Positions 11,817-24,533 of a stretch of DNA of 64,000 nt are shown in pieces. The notes beneath the pieces are model-generated. The model ran no database searches. It saw only the letters and a program-made list of their open reading frames with translations, and was not told where the DNA came from. The position numbers were made by a program, and so were the translations under genes. The stretch comes from Brasenia schreberi (Eukaryota > Streptophyta > Magnoliopsida > Nymphaeales > Cabombaceae), in contig JAYKKT010000036.1 in assembly GCA_036023115.1 (NCBI GenBank), positions 6,653,501 to 6,717,500 on the forward strand, read 5' to 3'. The first letter of the stretch is position 1. Each line of letters starts with the position of its first letter.

Positions 11817-13033
11817 CATTTTTATCTTTTAGAAGGAAGATTTCCAAACAACTTAATAAACATTTGCTTACCGCTTAAATCTCCACTACTTTGAGCGGCA
11901 AATGCTGCAAATCAATGAGCAATTTTCACCCAGCGCTGTAAAATAATTTAGACATCCCACCCGAATCAAGAGTCAGACCGAGTCTCCAAAGGCATACCGC
12001 AGTGGCTGGAGTTGCCATTCCGAGTTTCGTATGGGTTTACCTAACACCATCTAGCCTATGTTCAAAAGAGGGATCAGGACGACTTGTTATGATAGCTAAA
12101 CTATACCAAGGAACACATTAACCAGATCAAGCTTCGGCATCCTATGCCAAAACATGTAAAGCAAATCGAATAACCAGCAAACCGATCAAAATCGAAGGAA
12201 GTTAAAAGACTACCAAATCATGATACAAAACCAAGAAATAGAAGAGAATAAATGGCATTTCAACACGGCAGAAAGTTGATATGTTACATTATCAGAATTT
12301 CCAAGATTCTAAATTGAATCAAGATATTTTGAAGCAACATGAGCACCTTCGATTCCCAATTGAGAAGGGAAGGTTGAAACTCAGTTGTGTTGTAGAAACA
12401 ATCTTCGTGAGAGAACAAAAAGCAGCAGCACCTTTTAATCAGCCGGAAACCATCCTTTAAACAGCCACAAATACAATAAAGCCTGCAGTTTGACAGAGTA
12501 AAACATTCGTCAAGAAAACCAAATGCAGAAAAACAATGGCGACAATATTCAGTGGCAAAATTCAAACTTTTAATGGATCAAAGAATCCTATTCTTTGGGC
12601 ATGGCGCTCTGCAGGCAACAAGATCTACGCCTTTTACACTGACTATTCTCAAAACGCAACAAGTTATATTTAATCGTTTCCAGCTTCCAGGTATTGACAA
12701 GCCAAATATCTCATTAGCTAAATCATTAGGAGACCAGCACACAAAAAACACTCGTTTTCGTCTCCCCACATTCGTTAATACTTGATACTTAAAGCACATG
12801 ATTCACTTCCTAGAGCATAAAATAGCCACCAACGATATTGATTCCTGCTCTGTACAATAATACCATAGTAGACAGATTTCGTCGTTATCTAGTGCAATGG
12901 GAAGCATCAGTATATATGATAACGATGTCAATCATAGTATATTTTTCATATCAAACGAAAACAAAAGCTGCAGCAGATCAATTTTAAGGTCTATTGTCAT
13001 TTTCAACGACAATGCAGACTTTAGAAGTCACTG
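11817..13033. other. Probable 3' untranslated region and downstream flank of the 13-15.5 kb gene
   Basis: This lies downstream of the minus-strand gene ending at 13034. An alternative last coding exon could reach 12984. No independent gene is supported. Confidence 0.5.
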
Positions 13034-15517
13034 TTACTCCTGTAGTATGAAGAGTAATAGCATGGAAACAGGCATACCAAGAATAAGAAGGTAGAATGTC
13101 CAAACTCAAAATTATCTCAACACAGAACTATAGCAGAAACGAAGGCAAGTTAGGTGCATACCTAGAGTAAGAAGTGCAACAAACATCACTGATGTTGTTC
13201 GTAGAGGAAACCATTTATTTCTAGCAAGGTTGTGAATCCTTTGGAATTTCCTTTGAAGAGAGCCAACCCATATACTTGGCCTCATGGTGTTTGTACCTTC
13301 CAAACAAAGTGGTTGACCAGAACCAAATGATGAAACCAACCATGTCCAGGTACGTCTGATCTGTTTAGAAAAATTCAAGTATGCTTCAGATGCTGAATTA
13401 ACAATATTCCAGAGATCAAAACGTACAAAAACATCAGAGTAGAATATTAACACTTTTTTAGTTGATGATCCTTTAAATCACAAACCCCCCCAATATCTGC
13501 CTGAATCACAACGGAAGCTGGAACCATGTAAAAGATCAGTCTGTCTAACCTAAAGTACGTCATAGAGATGCATATACAGATATGAAACACAAACGGATAT
13601 ACAACTGGACTAATACTATCTGAGACCAGTTCATGTAGCCAACTGAGTCAAGCACAAAACTGTTCTGACCTGACCTGACCTGTTCACAGCCTTAGTAGTT
13701 GGGTATTAATCAAAATAACTTTTGGAGCTAAATATTGCTAAGTAGTATCCCATGCAAATTCATCTCAGCACTTGAATATTTCAAATTTTCAATTGGCTAC
13801 TGCATAAAGAGAGAAGATAAAAGACAACTGCTATCAAATTTAATTTTATTCTGTAGAAGTAACCTGTTCGTTGTAAGAAATGCTAGCAGTTGAAGATGAT
13901 GTTATCTGTCCAACATTCAATAAATAGTCATCACCCGTTTCACCATCTTTCTTTTGTTTAATTGAACTTCGAGATATTGTATTCTCCATAGCTGATCCCA
14001 TGTAGCTTAGAAGACCCCAAAGATCCACCCTGTCTTGGAACGGTTTCAGCTTTTTGTTGCTAGCACTATCATCATTGTCAGCACTGTCAGTGCCCTCCAG
14101 GTCCCAAGCTCTAGAATTCGTATTAGCTCCGTGGTTTCTGTTTCCAACTGTACCTTGGTAGAAACCATTTTGCTGCCAATCTCTCCTCTCATGCCCATTA
14201 GAATTCATTTTTGAAGGAGCAAGATGGTTATGGTCATAATGCTTAAGATGTGGAGCACTCTTAGACTGAATCCCATAGCCTGTGTGCCTAAGACAATTGG
14301 TATCACAGTCTATAATTACTTCATGATTCGGCGTTTCATCACTTTTCAGCTCAATTATTTCATCACTTCCGTCATCAAATCCAGAAGGAGTGGGCTCATC
14401 TCCAGATACTCTAATATGACTTCTGTACGTATCATAACTTACGGAATCAGACGAATCACCACCAGTAAGGAATAGAGCTAACTGATCCCTATCTTGTTCA
14501 TTCAAGTTTATCCACTGGTTGTTACCACTGCCATCTGCCATAGATGAGTGCTGCAGGCTTCTCTCTGTATGTGTTATTTGCTCTCGGATTGCCCGAATAA
14601 ACTGGTCATGTCTTGACACAGCGTCTCTGTTTAATTTCAGATTATCAGACTCATCAGATATACCAACGGCTCTCTCAAAATCCTCCAACTGAACAACATT
14701 TAAGTAGCTAGGTTAAAAGGGATATTCTAATATCGGCACAGATTAAGATAAAGGAAAGTTCACCATAATACCTGCCATTTGGTTGTTCCCAGAGCAGTAA
14801 CAAGATCCCTCCGGTGAAATTCAATCGAGTTAAGTAGTTTTCGGTCAGCAGGTTCGGCTCCAACAAGGCTTTTCTCGTGTAAAAGGGTTCTGAAAACAAA
14901 CTCCATCCTGGTAAAACCAAAAAAAATGGGCTAAAAGATTTTCATTTCTTTTGTTCTTCACTTTCTTCCAGTCAGACACAGGAAATGTCTCGATACAAAT
15001 TGCAGCCACAATACTAAGAATCAGCTTGAGAGGTCATGTAAAACGTAAGATTCAATTACCATTCGGCTTAACGTACATTTGCAGAAAAAGAAGAAAACTT
15101 CTTGCTCAGAAGGGATCACTCGCGTAACGCTGCATGAATAAGATTTCTTAGAAGATGCCACACTGCCTGATTGAATTTGTTAAGCTATAGCATCCTCGGA
15201 TCAATTTAGCGTATGAACCGGTGATTCACATAAACAGCGAAAATGCATCTTCAAAAGGGGAAAACACGCCTTTAAGAGGAACCCTTAAAAAATGAAGGAA
15301 AACCGTGAATTTGAAGAAACCACCGACACGAACAAAGATGTAAAGATCTGTACTATAAAAAAAAAATGTAAAGAAATTCACCACATAAAAGCAGCAAGAA
15401 TATGCGCACAAAAAATCAATCCAAGAGATGGAGAACAAACCTGTCGGCGGAGTCTTGTACGACTTCTGCGGCAGAGAACAAAGGATCGTTCTCCCATCTC
15501 TGCAAATTTCCAGGCAT
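13034..15517 (-). CDS. Plant syntaxin-6 N-terminal-domain protein (syntaxin/t-SNARE family), membrane-anchored
   Basis: Exons on the minus strand: 15441-15517, 14772-14907, 13864-14688, 13162-13360 and 13034-13104, all GT-AG and in phase, giving about 435 residues. The start (MPGNLQRWENDPLF) and the first ~100 residues match the helical N-terminal domain of syntaxin-6/SYP61-like proteins: AAEVVQDSADR, then LVTALGTTKWQ continuing into LEDFERAV across an intron, and WINLNEQDRDQLALFL. A long acidic Ser/Asp-rich middle follows. The end is strongly hydrophobic (TTSVMFVALLTL plus a last exon WTFYLLILGMPVSMLLLFIL), consistent with a tail anchor in Golgi/endosomal membranes. No clear SNARE helix was seen, as in the Arabidopsis relatives around AT4G30240, so a role in trafficking is family inference. 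The last acceptor (TTTTGAG at 13105) is weak; a better one (CTACAG) would instead use 12984-13039 and end with ENDNRP. Confidence 0.82.
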
Positions 15518-15907
15518 CTCTAGCGAAAGCAACGGCAACAACGAGTACAAACCGCGAAGGCGATGTCACAGATTCAACAAACCCAAGAACCCAATCCTTC
15601 TAAGAGGCAGAAACTCCGTCTCTTCTTCCATCCGTAGCAATCATCAAAACCACATGGGTCGCGTTCCTTCCCCTCCTTTCTTTCAATGGCCTCATTCTCT
15701 AAGGAGAAGGCATCGAATTCAAGGGAATCGACGCCATCGGGAAAATGGCGACGGTGGTTTGGTGAGAAAGACTGGAATGATTTGTCCTCTCAACAACACG
15801 GATCAAATTACGCAACGAATTATACTCATCGCATTATTTTTCCCTGCCGGGTAACGCAAAGGAGAAAATGATTGTGGGACTTGGAAAGAGGCCGAACGAA
15901 ATGGGTC
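15518..15907 (-). promoter_or_regulatory. 5' leader and proximal promoter of the syntaxin-6-N gene
   Basis: This is the stretch upstream of the chosen ATG (15515-15517 read in reverse). It is moderately GC-rich compared with its flanks, as expected of a leader. No clear TATA box was found. Plus-strand frames here are shadows of the leader and first exon. Confidence 0.4.
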
Positions 15908-16119
15908 TCTCAATGTTTGGACGCATCAACCATCAAACCACAAATCAACGCACTCAGTATTATTAACTCCCGAGGATTTGCAATTAGATAGAGAAAACAC
16001 GACTTGTTATTGTTCTCAATGTTTGGAAGCATCAACCATCAAACCACAAATCAACGCACTCAGTATTATTAACTCCCGAGGATTTGCAATTAGATAGAGA
16101 AAACAAGACTTGTTATTGT
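15908..16119. repeat. Two-unit tandem duplication, 106-bp period, upstream of the syntaxin-6-N gene
   Basis: The block TCTCAATGTTTGGACGCATC.. starting at 15908 recurs at 16014 with about two base changes. It lies about 400 bases upstream of the start codon, so it could duplicate promoter elements. Confidence 0.93.
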
Positions 16120-16144
16120 GTACGGATCGCTAATATATATTTTT

Positions 16145-16262
16145 TTTCGCGAGAGGCGGCAGAAGCCTAACACCCACCCACACATGACCTTCTACGAGTA
16201 GAACTCCCCAACAGCAGAACCGGCACTAGAGAGCACTTTGTCGTTGAGCTAATAATTCTCTC
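16145..16262 (-). mobile_element. tRNA-derived SINE remnant
   Basis: On the minus strand it has a TTAGCTCAACGACAAAG A-box-like start, a B-box-like GGGGAGTTCTACTCG and GTTAGGCTTCTGCCGCC, the same order as the other SINE copies in this window. The B box carries a change from GACTC to TACTC. Confidence 0.6.
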
Positions 16263-16282
16263 GATACCGAGTCACCTATTAT

Positions 16283-16513
16283 TAACGCATCAACATTATA
16301 TTTAACATTTTAATTCCGATCAACATTATATTTAACATTTTAATCCCGATTACCTAATACGATACAATTATATTCAACATTTTGATTCCGAACAACATCA
16401 TATTTAACATTTTGATCCCAATTACCTAATACGATACAATTATATTTAACATTTTGATTCCGATCAACATTATATTTAACATTTTGATCCAGATTACCTA
16501 ATACGATACAATT
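16283..16513. repeat. AT-rich minisatellite-like array
   Basis: The phrases ATATTTAACATTTT, GATTCCGA and GATTACCTAATACGATACAA recur in order about three times with a larger unit of roughly 85-90 bases. Each unit is built of two related half-units. Non-coding. Confidence 0.85.
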
Positions 16514-18790
16514 TTAGTGGTTCAAATCCGTTCATCAAATCAAATTAGGGGTGTGTGAATAGTAAAATACCATTTATTAACTCATAGGGATGGATAGAGG
16601 TCATGCTAACTCATAGGGACGGGTAGAGGTCGCCCGTTCGGACTTGATCTGACGTATTGAGTTGGGGCCAATAGACCCTGAAACCAACTGGAACCAGAAA
16701 TAGGACAAAGATCCCATGGTTTGGTTCTGATTCTACCTATCAGATAACCAGTTTGCTTGGAACCAAGAACCGGGATTGAGCTAACTCTGGTGTTGGCTTC
16801 GAACTTTAAGTTCTAGTTTTGATTTAGGTTCTAAAGCATTTGGAACCGTTAAATATTAACAAATTTAAATTTTGATTAAAAATATTAAAAGGTATAGAAC
16901 CTACAGTTTCAAACCACTAGTTCCAGCTTCATAGAAGTTTGGATCCAGAACCAAACCAGGTTGTCTCCAGTTTGGGATCCGATTTTAGTTTCGACTAATT
17001 CTGACCCGATTTGGTTTCGGTTAGAACGGTTAGACCAATTAAAAATCAGTCATGTCTAAGATAATCCAACTGGAAACATAATTATTGCTCTAGAACCGAT
17101 GGCCCGAACTGTTCTTCTGTTCTGGTTTTGAAATCCCACTTTCATTTCAAGAAATTAAAACTTGAACCCACCTAAAACCCAACCCAATACCGGCAAAACA
17201 CACACCAGCCTCGAACCTGAAGGGGGCCTGTTCAATTGAGGTTCCAGGTTTTGGTGGAACGGAATTCTCCTGGTTTACTCGGAACCGGCCAGTTCTAAGA
17301 ACAGGTTTTACACATTTAGGATGGGAACTAGGAAATGAATTGGGAAATATTTAATTTTCGGATATTATTTGTGGCTAGAGATGTCAACGGATATGATATA
17401 TTTGATATCTGATCCAAGTCTTCATGAAATGGGTCGTGTCTGGTATCCAAAATCATCTGATACATTCTGGTTCAGAGTTTTAAGATATATTAAATGCATA
17501 AGCTAAATGTTAAATAATATAATATAGTTTGCTTACCAATTGGGGTATATTTTTTATCTGTCCATTCAATCTGATTCTGGATCCAATTAGACTAAGACCC
17601 AATCATCAGAACCAGTAAAAGTCCATTTACTTCCCTATCATTGGGCGACACTATCATCACAAACTAATGTTACTTTAATTATTATTTATTTATTTATTTC
17701 TCTGATGTCATCAGAAGAAACTATGTTGGTACAAAAATTATGATCTTTGTCAAAGAAAAATTATATATATATCGGTTGATTGGATCCAGCCACCATTAAA
17801 ACCGCTCACTCATGTTCACTCATTCTTCTTTTTAGATGGTATGATTTTAATAATGATATCCTTCATATTTTTAAAAAACAATTATAAATTGTACTGTATC
17901 ACCCAAAAACAATAGCTAATTCTGATATATATTAGATAATAATCACAATTAAGCATAGTGGGTTCCAAAATCACCATAATGGTCCCAATAGGAACCAAAC
18001 CAGGTTCCGAACGGGTGAGACTTGGAACTAGGGACTACGTGGTCCAGTTTTGGTTCCATCCTCCCAGTAACCGGAATCAAATCGATGATTCTAAACCATT
18101 GTTTCATATATTTCTTTCTATGTTTTTCAATTTTTTCAATTTTTGTGATATTTTTTCTGTTTAAGACTCAAACCCGAATGTGTCTGGTTCGAGTTCTTGG
18201 TTCCAGGAAAACAGGGATAGGTCATGTCTAATCACAACTAGAAGCTAATACTAAGATATTTCGAGTGTTCCGTATGCTTCTTTATTAAATTGTACTTTAC
18301 CTATTGAAAATTGTTTCCTTTACCAAACTGACCTAGATGGGATGTCCTTAGCCGAAGACTTAGACCTACCTTCTCAAAATCTGCATTTTTTTTAGCGTGC
18401 TTCTTTTCTTTTAGGAACAACGAGGAAGCCGAAGCGAGATGCACACCCTCGGTATCAATTTGCGAGTCTTTTTTGGGGTTTTTAATAAAATTTTCTGAAG
18501 CAGGCTTTTCCTTTGGTATAAATGAGAGAAAAAGAGAAGTGAAACCTAGTGCTGGAAAAAAAAACCAGCGAAGGCTGCTAAGTATGGAAAAAGGCGTCAT
18601 TGAATGCTTGAAACTGTCTCTTGCTCACGGCGATAGTAATATAGCCAGCTCACAAGGCTTCAAGATCGATGGACATTGAAAGCATGAAGCTTTAATTTCC
18701 TTGCACTTAAATGCAGCATGGCAGCACATTCCTAGTTAATGAGTGACAGAGCCACTCTATAAACATTTACTGCACTGCACAAAGTTAGTG
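16514..18790. other. Non-coding, degenerate repeat-rich DNA
   Basis: Many copies of GGTTCC/GAACCGG-type phrases occur (16620-17340, 17945-18230), and several blocks end in a phrase like GGTCATGTCTAA (about 18220). The same wording occurs near 19610. This looks like old non-autonomous elements of one family, but no boundaries could be set. No gene is supported. Confidence 0.4.
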
Positions 18791-18793
18791 TAG

Positions 18794-19013
18794 AATAGAG
18801 AGAAAAAATCATTTAAGACGTGTGAAAAGACGATTTAAAGAAGTTGTGGTTAGACCGGAAAGATATTAAAAAAAAGAAACAGACTACAAAAATGTTATAA
18901 GAAAATAATAAATAATGATCTTACTTTTCTAAAGTTAGAGCTCTATAAAAACAAAAAATGCATGTAGTTAATCATGTTTAATACGGGAAAAGGCTTAGTT
19001 ATTGTTGTTTGTG
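18794..19013 (+). mobile_element. 5'-truncated LINE 3' end with target-site duplication
   Basis: The segment ends in GGAAAAGGCTTAGTTATTGT, the 3' tail of the LINE family seen several times here. It is flanked by CTGCACAAAGTTAGTGTAG (18775-18793) and CTGTACAAAGTTAGTATAG (19014-19032), a 19-bp duplication with two mismatches. This matches target-primed insertion of a truncated copy. Confidence 0.75.
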
Positions 19014-19405
19014 CTGTACAAAGTTAGTATAGTTGAGACTTTTCTCTATTATGTAGCAAACCTAAAAGTTCAAAAGTGGGGTAGTTCAAGTTTATAATAT
19101 CAACTTATCCTTGTTTGGTACAGCATGTAATAAATCTTATTAGAATATATTAAACATCCATCTGGATTTTGTTGGTGGACAGGTAGGATTGAACATGGTG
19201 CAGACTTTGTTAGCAGACATGATAGGAGTGTAGTTCAAGTTTGTCAAACCTAACTGAAACAGGTAAATTATGTGTCCAGGATCCAGATCCGGTGAAGAGA
19301 CTGATTTGTTAGATTATATAACAATCTAGATTTGATTGATCGAACTTGATCCAAACATGTTGGGATCATGGTATGGGCCGGATTCAGAGTTGGGTTCACC
19401 TTTTG

Positions 19406-19497
19406 TGAGCAAACATGACATCAATGTAGGTCGGGTTAGAGTAGACATGACATCAATGTAGGTCGGGTTAGAGCAAACATGACATCAATGTAGTTCC
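19406..19497. repeat. 32-bp tandem repeat, about three units
   Basis: ACATGACATCAATGTAGGTC starts at 19413 and 19445, and the first part of it again at 19477. The third unit diverges after 'tgtag'. Confidence 0.92.
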
Positions 19498-22218
19498 GGT
19501 TTCATAAAAGGTGAAACCAAAATCGAACCGGATGGTCCTCGATTCAGGTTCTGGTTTCGAGTTCAGCTGGTTCCTGGTTCGGTTCGGTTTGGACTGGAAC
19601 TGCCGGGCCAGTTAAGAACCGGTCATGTCTAGGTTAGAGGGCCTATCAACAAAATATCAAGTCATTGTCATCACAGTTAATTGTAAGGTGCATTGATAAA
19701 ATAGGCCGCTGAGATGCATCCACACATGAAAGCATGCAAAACACAACCATCTTTTCTCTTCTTCACTAAGAATTGATTCATGGGAAAAAGAGTGCACCAA
19801 ATACATAAAGAAGAAAAGGTAAATTAGAAGACAGCGACTCTATTGGGGATCAAACCCAAAATAATAGACTAGGACCTCCCCGTACTGCGGCCTTCAAGTG
19901 TGTATTGCATGTCAACTTACGTAGTTCAGGTCAGGCGTGCAAAGTTTCAGAAAAATGAACTATTGATTCACTTGCTTTAGTGTGACGAGCTCCAGACTCT
20001 TTGAAAGTTTTCCAACAGTGCGCTCTTCGATACTCATGTCATGACAAAGAACAAGAAGCTGATCTCAGCATTTTTATCATTTCGAAATATGATACAATGC
20101 AAGCTTGGATACAGGAGAATAGTACTGATATAATTTCAAATTAGGAAAAACATAAGCCTCATAATGCAATATCACAAGATAAAATTCTGGATTGATTCCT
20201 TGTTCTGGAAAGCAAGACACAGTACATCAACCCGATAGATGATACAATGCATTGTTTGTTTTTATCCCCCCTTCTCTTAGGTGTATGAGGAAGTTAGGGA
20301 CTCAACAGCTTATGATAAATCGTAGGTAATGTCAAAAGGCAATTATAGTGTATGGTTACTTCCGTCATCATATATTAGCGAGTTTCCTAAACAATACTTT
20401 CACAACCCTACATCAATGGGTTTCTCACGCAAGAGCATTCGGTCATTACTTTCGTCATCCTATGTCAATGGGCTTCTTGGACAATTTTTAATCTCATTAA
20501 TTACAAATTTTGCAAGATACAAACCTGGCCTCGACCTTGTCCTTGAATTGCTTTTTGGAAAATTTGCTCACTATTTCCAGTCTCTATCAACTGGTCAATT
20601 GTCTGCTCCCCCGTGAAAAATAGCCAACATGTGAGCAAGAGACATCAAGATTAGTGCAAAAAAATTACGAAGTTAACAATCAAAATATCTCACCTCTTCG
20701 TCAGGTCTGGTACCAGTCACTGACCATTCATGATAAACGATAATGTATTATGTACTGTCAGAGGAAAATTGAAAACTTTTATGGAGTCAATCGTGTAAGG
20801 AACTTGAACAAACCTGTGAAGATCCTTCTTTCAATAACCTCACGATATTCCTCTTGAATTTTATGCCTCAGGGTCTGAAACAGAATGCCAAGAACATTTA
20901 TCAAGCAAAAATATAAACAAAATGACAAAGAATACAAGGGAAAAAAATAGAAAAAGAAGAGGGATTGAAACATCTTGGCCATAGAAAAGATGATATAGAT
21001 GGAACCTGAAAGTCTGACATCCGCTCCTTCAATTTCTTTTTCAAAGTGCTGCATTTTGGAATAGAGTAAAAAAATCATGAGAACTTACTGCGTGGCTTAC
21101 TGGTTCTGAAATAAAAGCATTAGATTCATGAATTATTCATGTAACTCGTACAGGGTCATTTGTGTCCTGACCTATCAACACCACTCCCCTTTCCACATCC
21201 AGGCTTCTGTCTGTTGGTTAAATTCTGACGATGACAATCTGGATAAGATCAGCTGGCAGAAGAAGCAATAATCATCTAAACTCCAGATGCGATAATGAAC
21301 GTAGAAATTCATAATAGTACTGGATTACATCTTTGTCAATTTGTTCAAGTTTTTGTTGACAACAACCGCAATTGTTTTCACTTCATCCACATATTTCAAC
21401 ATTCTCTGCTTGATTACTGGAAATCATGACACTTTTTAGGGTAAGCCACCAACTAAACAAATAATAGAATGAAATGAATCAGTTCAGGAAATTAATATCC
21501 TGACGAGACCACACATGCTCACATAGGCAGAATGAGTAGTACCTCTCATTGAAGCAGCTTTTGTTATTGACTTGGACTCCTCGTGTGCATCCTATAAGCA
21601 TTATATTTAGTGAAATTGGAAAAGACCTAACCTTCTAGTATTTCTATAGTTCAAAGAACAGAACTACTTTTTCTTTTATGGCTTATAAGATTCTTTTTAC
21701 TTCATTCATGATAAGAATGAGGGGAACTACAAACTCCAAAAATTATCAAATGCACAAAGAAGCTATAAAAGCAATAGAAACACACCAAACAAGAGGGATA
21801 AATAGCCTAAATCTTATCTTTCATCCTTACATTAAAGTTCCATAAAATGGTTTCAAGGCAGTACCAGCCTGAGCATCTACAAACAACTGGTGTAGTAAAC
21901 TGAAGGGTATGCTAGAAGCTTACCTGAAGACTCTTCAGTTTCTTTGAGATTTTATCAATTTGCTGCTCAACCTCGCGCCTGAATACACAGTTATCCAATT
22001 AAATGTTAAAAGGAACAAATATTCACTCTAGATTATCAGCAATTTAACAAGCTACATTACAGACATGCATGTGATTTGGTCCAGTATAACAGGATTTCAA
22101 CAGAAGATATTACCCAGAAGAAGAGGAGGAAAAAAACCAAGAGGTGGTGAACGTCTAAATCTGATATTTGGTTAATACTAGTAACCTAATTTGACTCAAA
22201 CAGTGAAATTCAACCACA

Positions 22219-22331
22219 CTAGCTCATGTTGAGTTAATTGTCAGCATGGCACATGATAGGGCTCTACAGAAACAAAGAATCCATGTAGCCAACCCCATCC
22301 AGTATGGAAAAGGCTTAGTTGTTGTTAATGT
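22219..22331 (+). mobile_element. 113-bp LINE 3' fragment with perfect 17-bp target duplication
   Basis: AGTGAAATTCAACCACA occurs at 22202-22218 and again at 22332-22348. Between them lie the LINE 3' region, reading ATGGCACATGATAGGGCTCT and AATCCATGTAGCCAACCCC, and the tail AAAGGCTTAGTTGTTGTT. It sits in intron 2 of the syntaxin pseudogene, in antisense to it. Confidence 0.85.
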
Positions 22332-23446
22332 AGTGAAATTCAACCACAGCAGAATAAAATGCGCAACTTGGATATATATTGAATCCATTCATATAGTAAA
22401 CAGTATTTAGTCACTCATACCTTAACGGTGGCACTAATTTTCACTAACATGAGCAATGAACGTGAGGTGGACAAATTGGCATAAGCAAAAGATGCAGACA
22501 AGAAAAATGGGAAGTTGAATTCTAAATTTTGAAGATAAACACATATAGAGAAAATATAATCACCTGATTGAAGTTCTCCATTCCTGCATCAGCAGTACTG
22601 GTAAGTGCTTGTAGTCCTAATTATATATCCCTTCCTCGAGATGGCTGACCTTTAGCGGTTGCAAAGGAATCCTGAAATTTCACACCATGTGATGATAAAA
22701 CATGATCAGAATAGATGCCAGCCTGGATAATACAACAAATTTCATAATCAAAGCAGAACCTTTTCATTTTTCAAGAGGAGTTGTGAAGTTATTGAAGTCG
22801 ATAAAAAGCTGAATAGATTGCAATAGATCAACCAGGAGATTTAGGAACTTAACTTTTCATACAACTAAACTTATCAGACATTATATCAAAGCTTTTGTCT
22901 GACAATTTCTAGCTAGAAGAAGTCCGTTCTTAACAGAGTTTCAGGTCACTTCATTCATCATCTTTCTGCAGTATCCTTCACATGTAAAATCTAAGAAAAT
23001 GGAGCTTGACTGGTTTGATTGAACCAAATCATCCTGCTGCTGAGTCAATACAGGAGGTTGACTAAGTTCACATTTAAATGAAGGTTCTAATTTTATTACA
23101 AATGCTCAGTCAAACGCAGCTGTGATAAGACTCATGATCATGAATTAAACATGATCATTATGGACAAGGAGACGGTTTTGTTTGTTTACTCGTACATAAG
23201 TTTTTTTTTGCATAAATTTATTCACAGTAAATCCAACATGACAAGTTAATCTTTCAAATATAGAGGTACAATATCTTTCCTCATCCTCCGTAGAATCCAA
23301 TTGACAAGTACTGTGACTACTGTCATAAATTAGATGAACATGCTTCATTCACCCCCTTGTTCCTTGGAAAGTACATCGTTGCAATATTGACCATGCTTCA
23401 CCACCCTCACTCATGAAGTCTATCCCGAGGGGGGATTGATTCTTTT

Positions 23447-23660
23447 AACAGGATTTCGACAGACGATATTACCCAGAAGAAGAGGGGGAAAGAAACCCAA
23501 GAGGTGGTGAACGTCTAAATCTGATATTTGATTAATACTAGTAACCTAATTTGACTCAAACAGTGAAATTCAACCACACTAGCTCATATTGAGTTAATTG
23601 TCAGCATGGCACATGATAGGGCTCTACAGAAACAAAGAATCCATGTAGCCAACCCCATCC
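23447..23660. repeat. Copy of 22088-22300 (intra-locus segmental duplication)
   Basis: The 214 bases match 22088-22300 in the same orientation with few changes. They include the left target-site duplication and most of the LINE fragment, but stop before the LINE tail. The copy was therefore made after that LINE insertion. The source is intron 2 and the copy lies in intron 1 of the syntaxin pseudogene. Confidence 0.9.
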
Positions 23661-24533
23661 TATCCGTACCTCATAAGCTCCATTAACGTAGACATGCATT
23701 TCTTAAGCAATCGTAACAAATGCAGAAATAATTTGAAGTATCATGACTTTACAATACCCTTTTCCATAGATGGCATTATCCCCAAAAATCATATGCTTTC
23801 AAATAATTCAGCTAGTATTTTCTTCAATTTTTCCCAGCCAACTTTTCAATATCATCACAAAATTTTCCAGCCAATATATGTTTCACCGATTCAATATAAA
23901 AATAACCATATAGAAAAAACTATTATCTTCTCATTATTTGGGAATTTAGTGCAATTACAGTTACAAACAGCACTTTCTTCTTTACCATATGAACAAATTT
24001 CAGCATACCATTTGATTTCCCATTTTCTGGTCTTTCAAATGCTTCTGGTACTCAACTACCAAGAATATAAAGAAAACCAGTTTGGAGGTCAGGTTTAATC
24101 AAAGAATAAGATGCTTGACATACATTAGAAGATAATCTGCAAGATCCATTTTAGGATTCTATTCCCTCTCTGTGGCATAAGGGGTGGTTTCAGCCGATTG
24201 CAATTAACACAATTTCGACCCCTTTGAGACGGCTCGATCAACCAATTCTCGTCCTTACCAGTCTCTAGAATTTATTAACCTCTTCTACAAACCTTAGGAC
24301 ATGAAAAGGTAGTACATTACAAAAAGAGCATAAAAAGGTTTTCATAGTAAAGTTCAGCAAGACAAAATGCAATCCAAACGAACGCCAACAAAGGCCTTCA
24401 TTGCCAGAGGAAAAACACAAGACATTCCGGTCATTCGAATTAGACCATAATTGATCTCAAAAAGCTAAAAGAAGAATCATATTCGAAAAACAAAATTCAA
24501 AGAGATCACAAAAAAGATCCGTTCTATTGTCAG

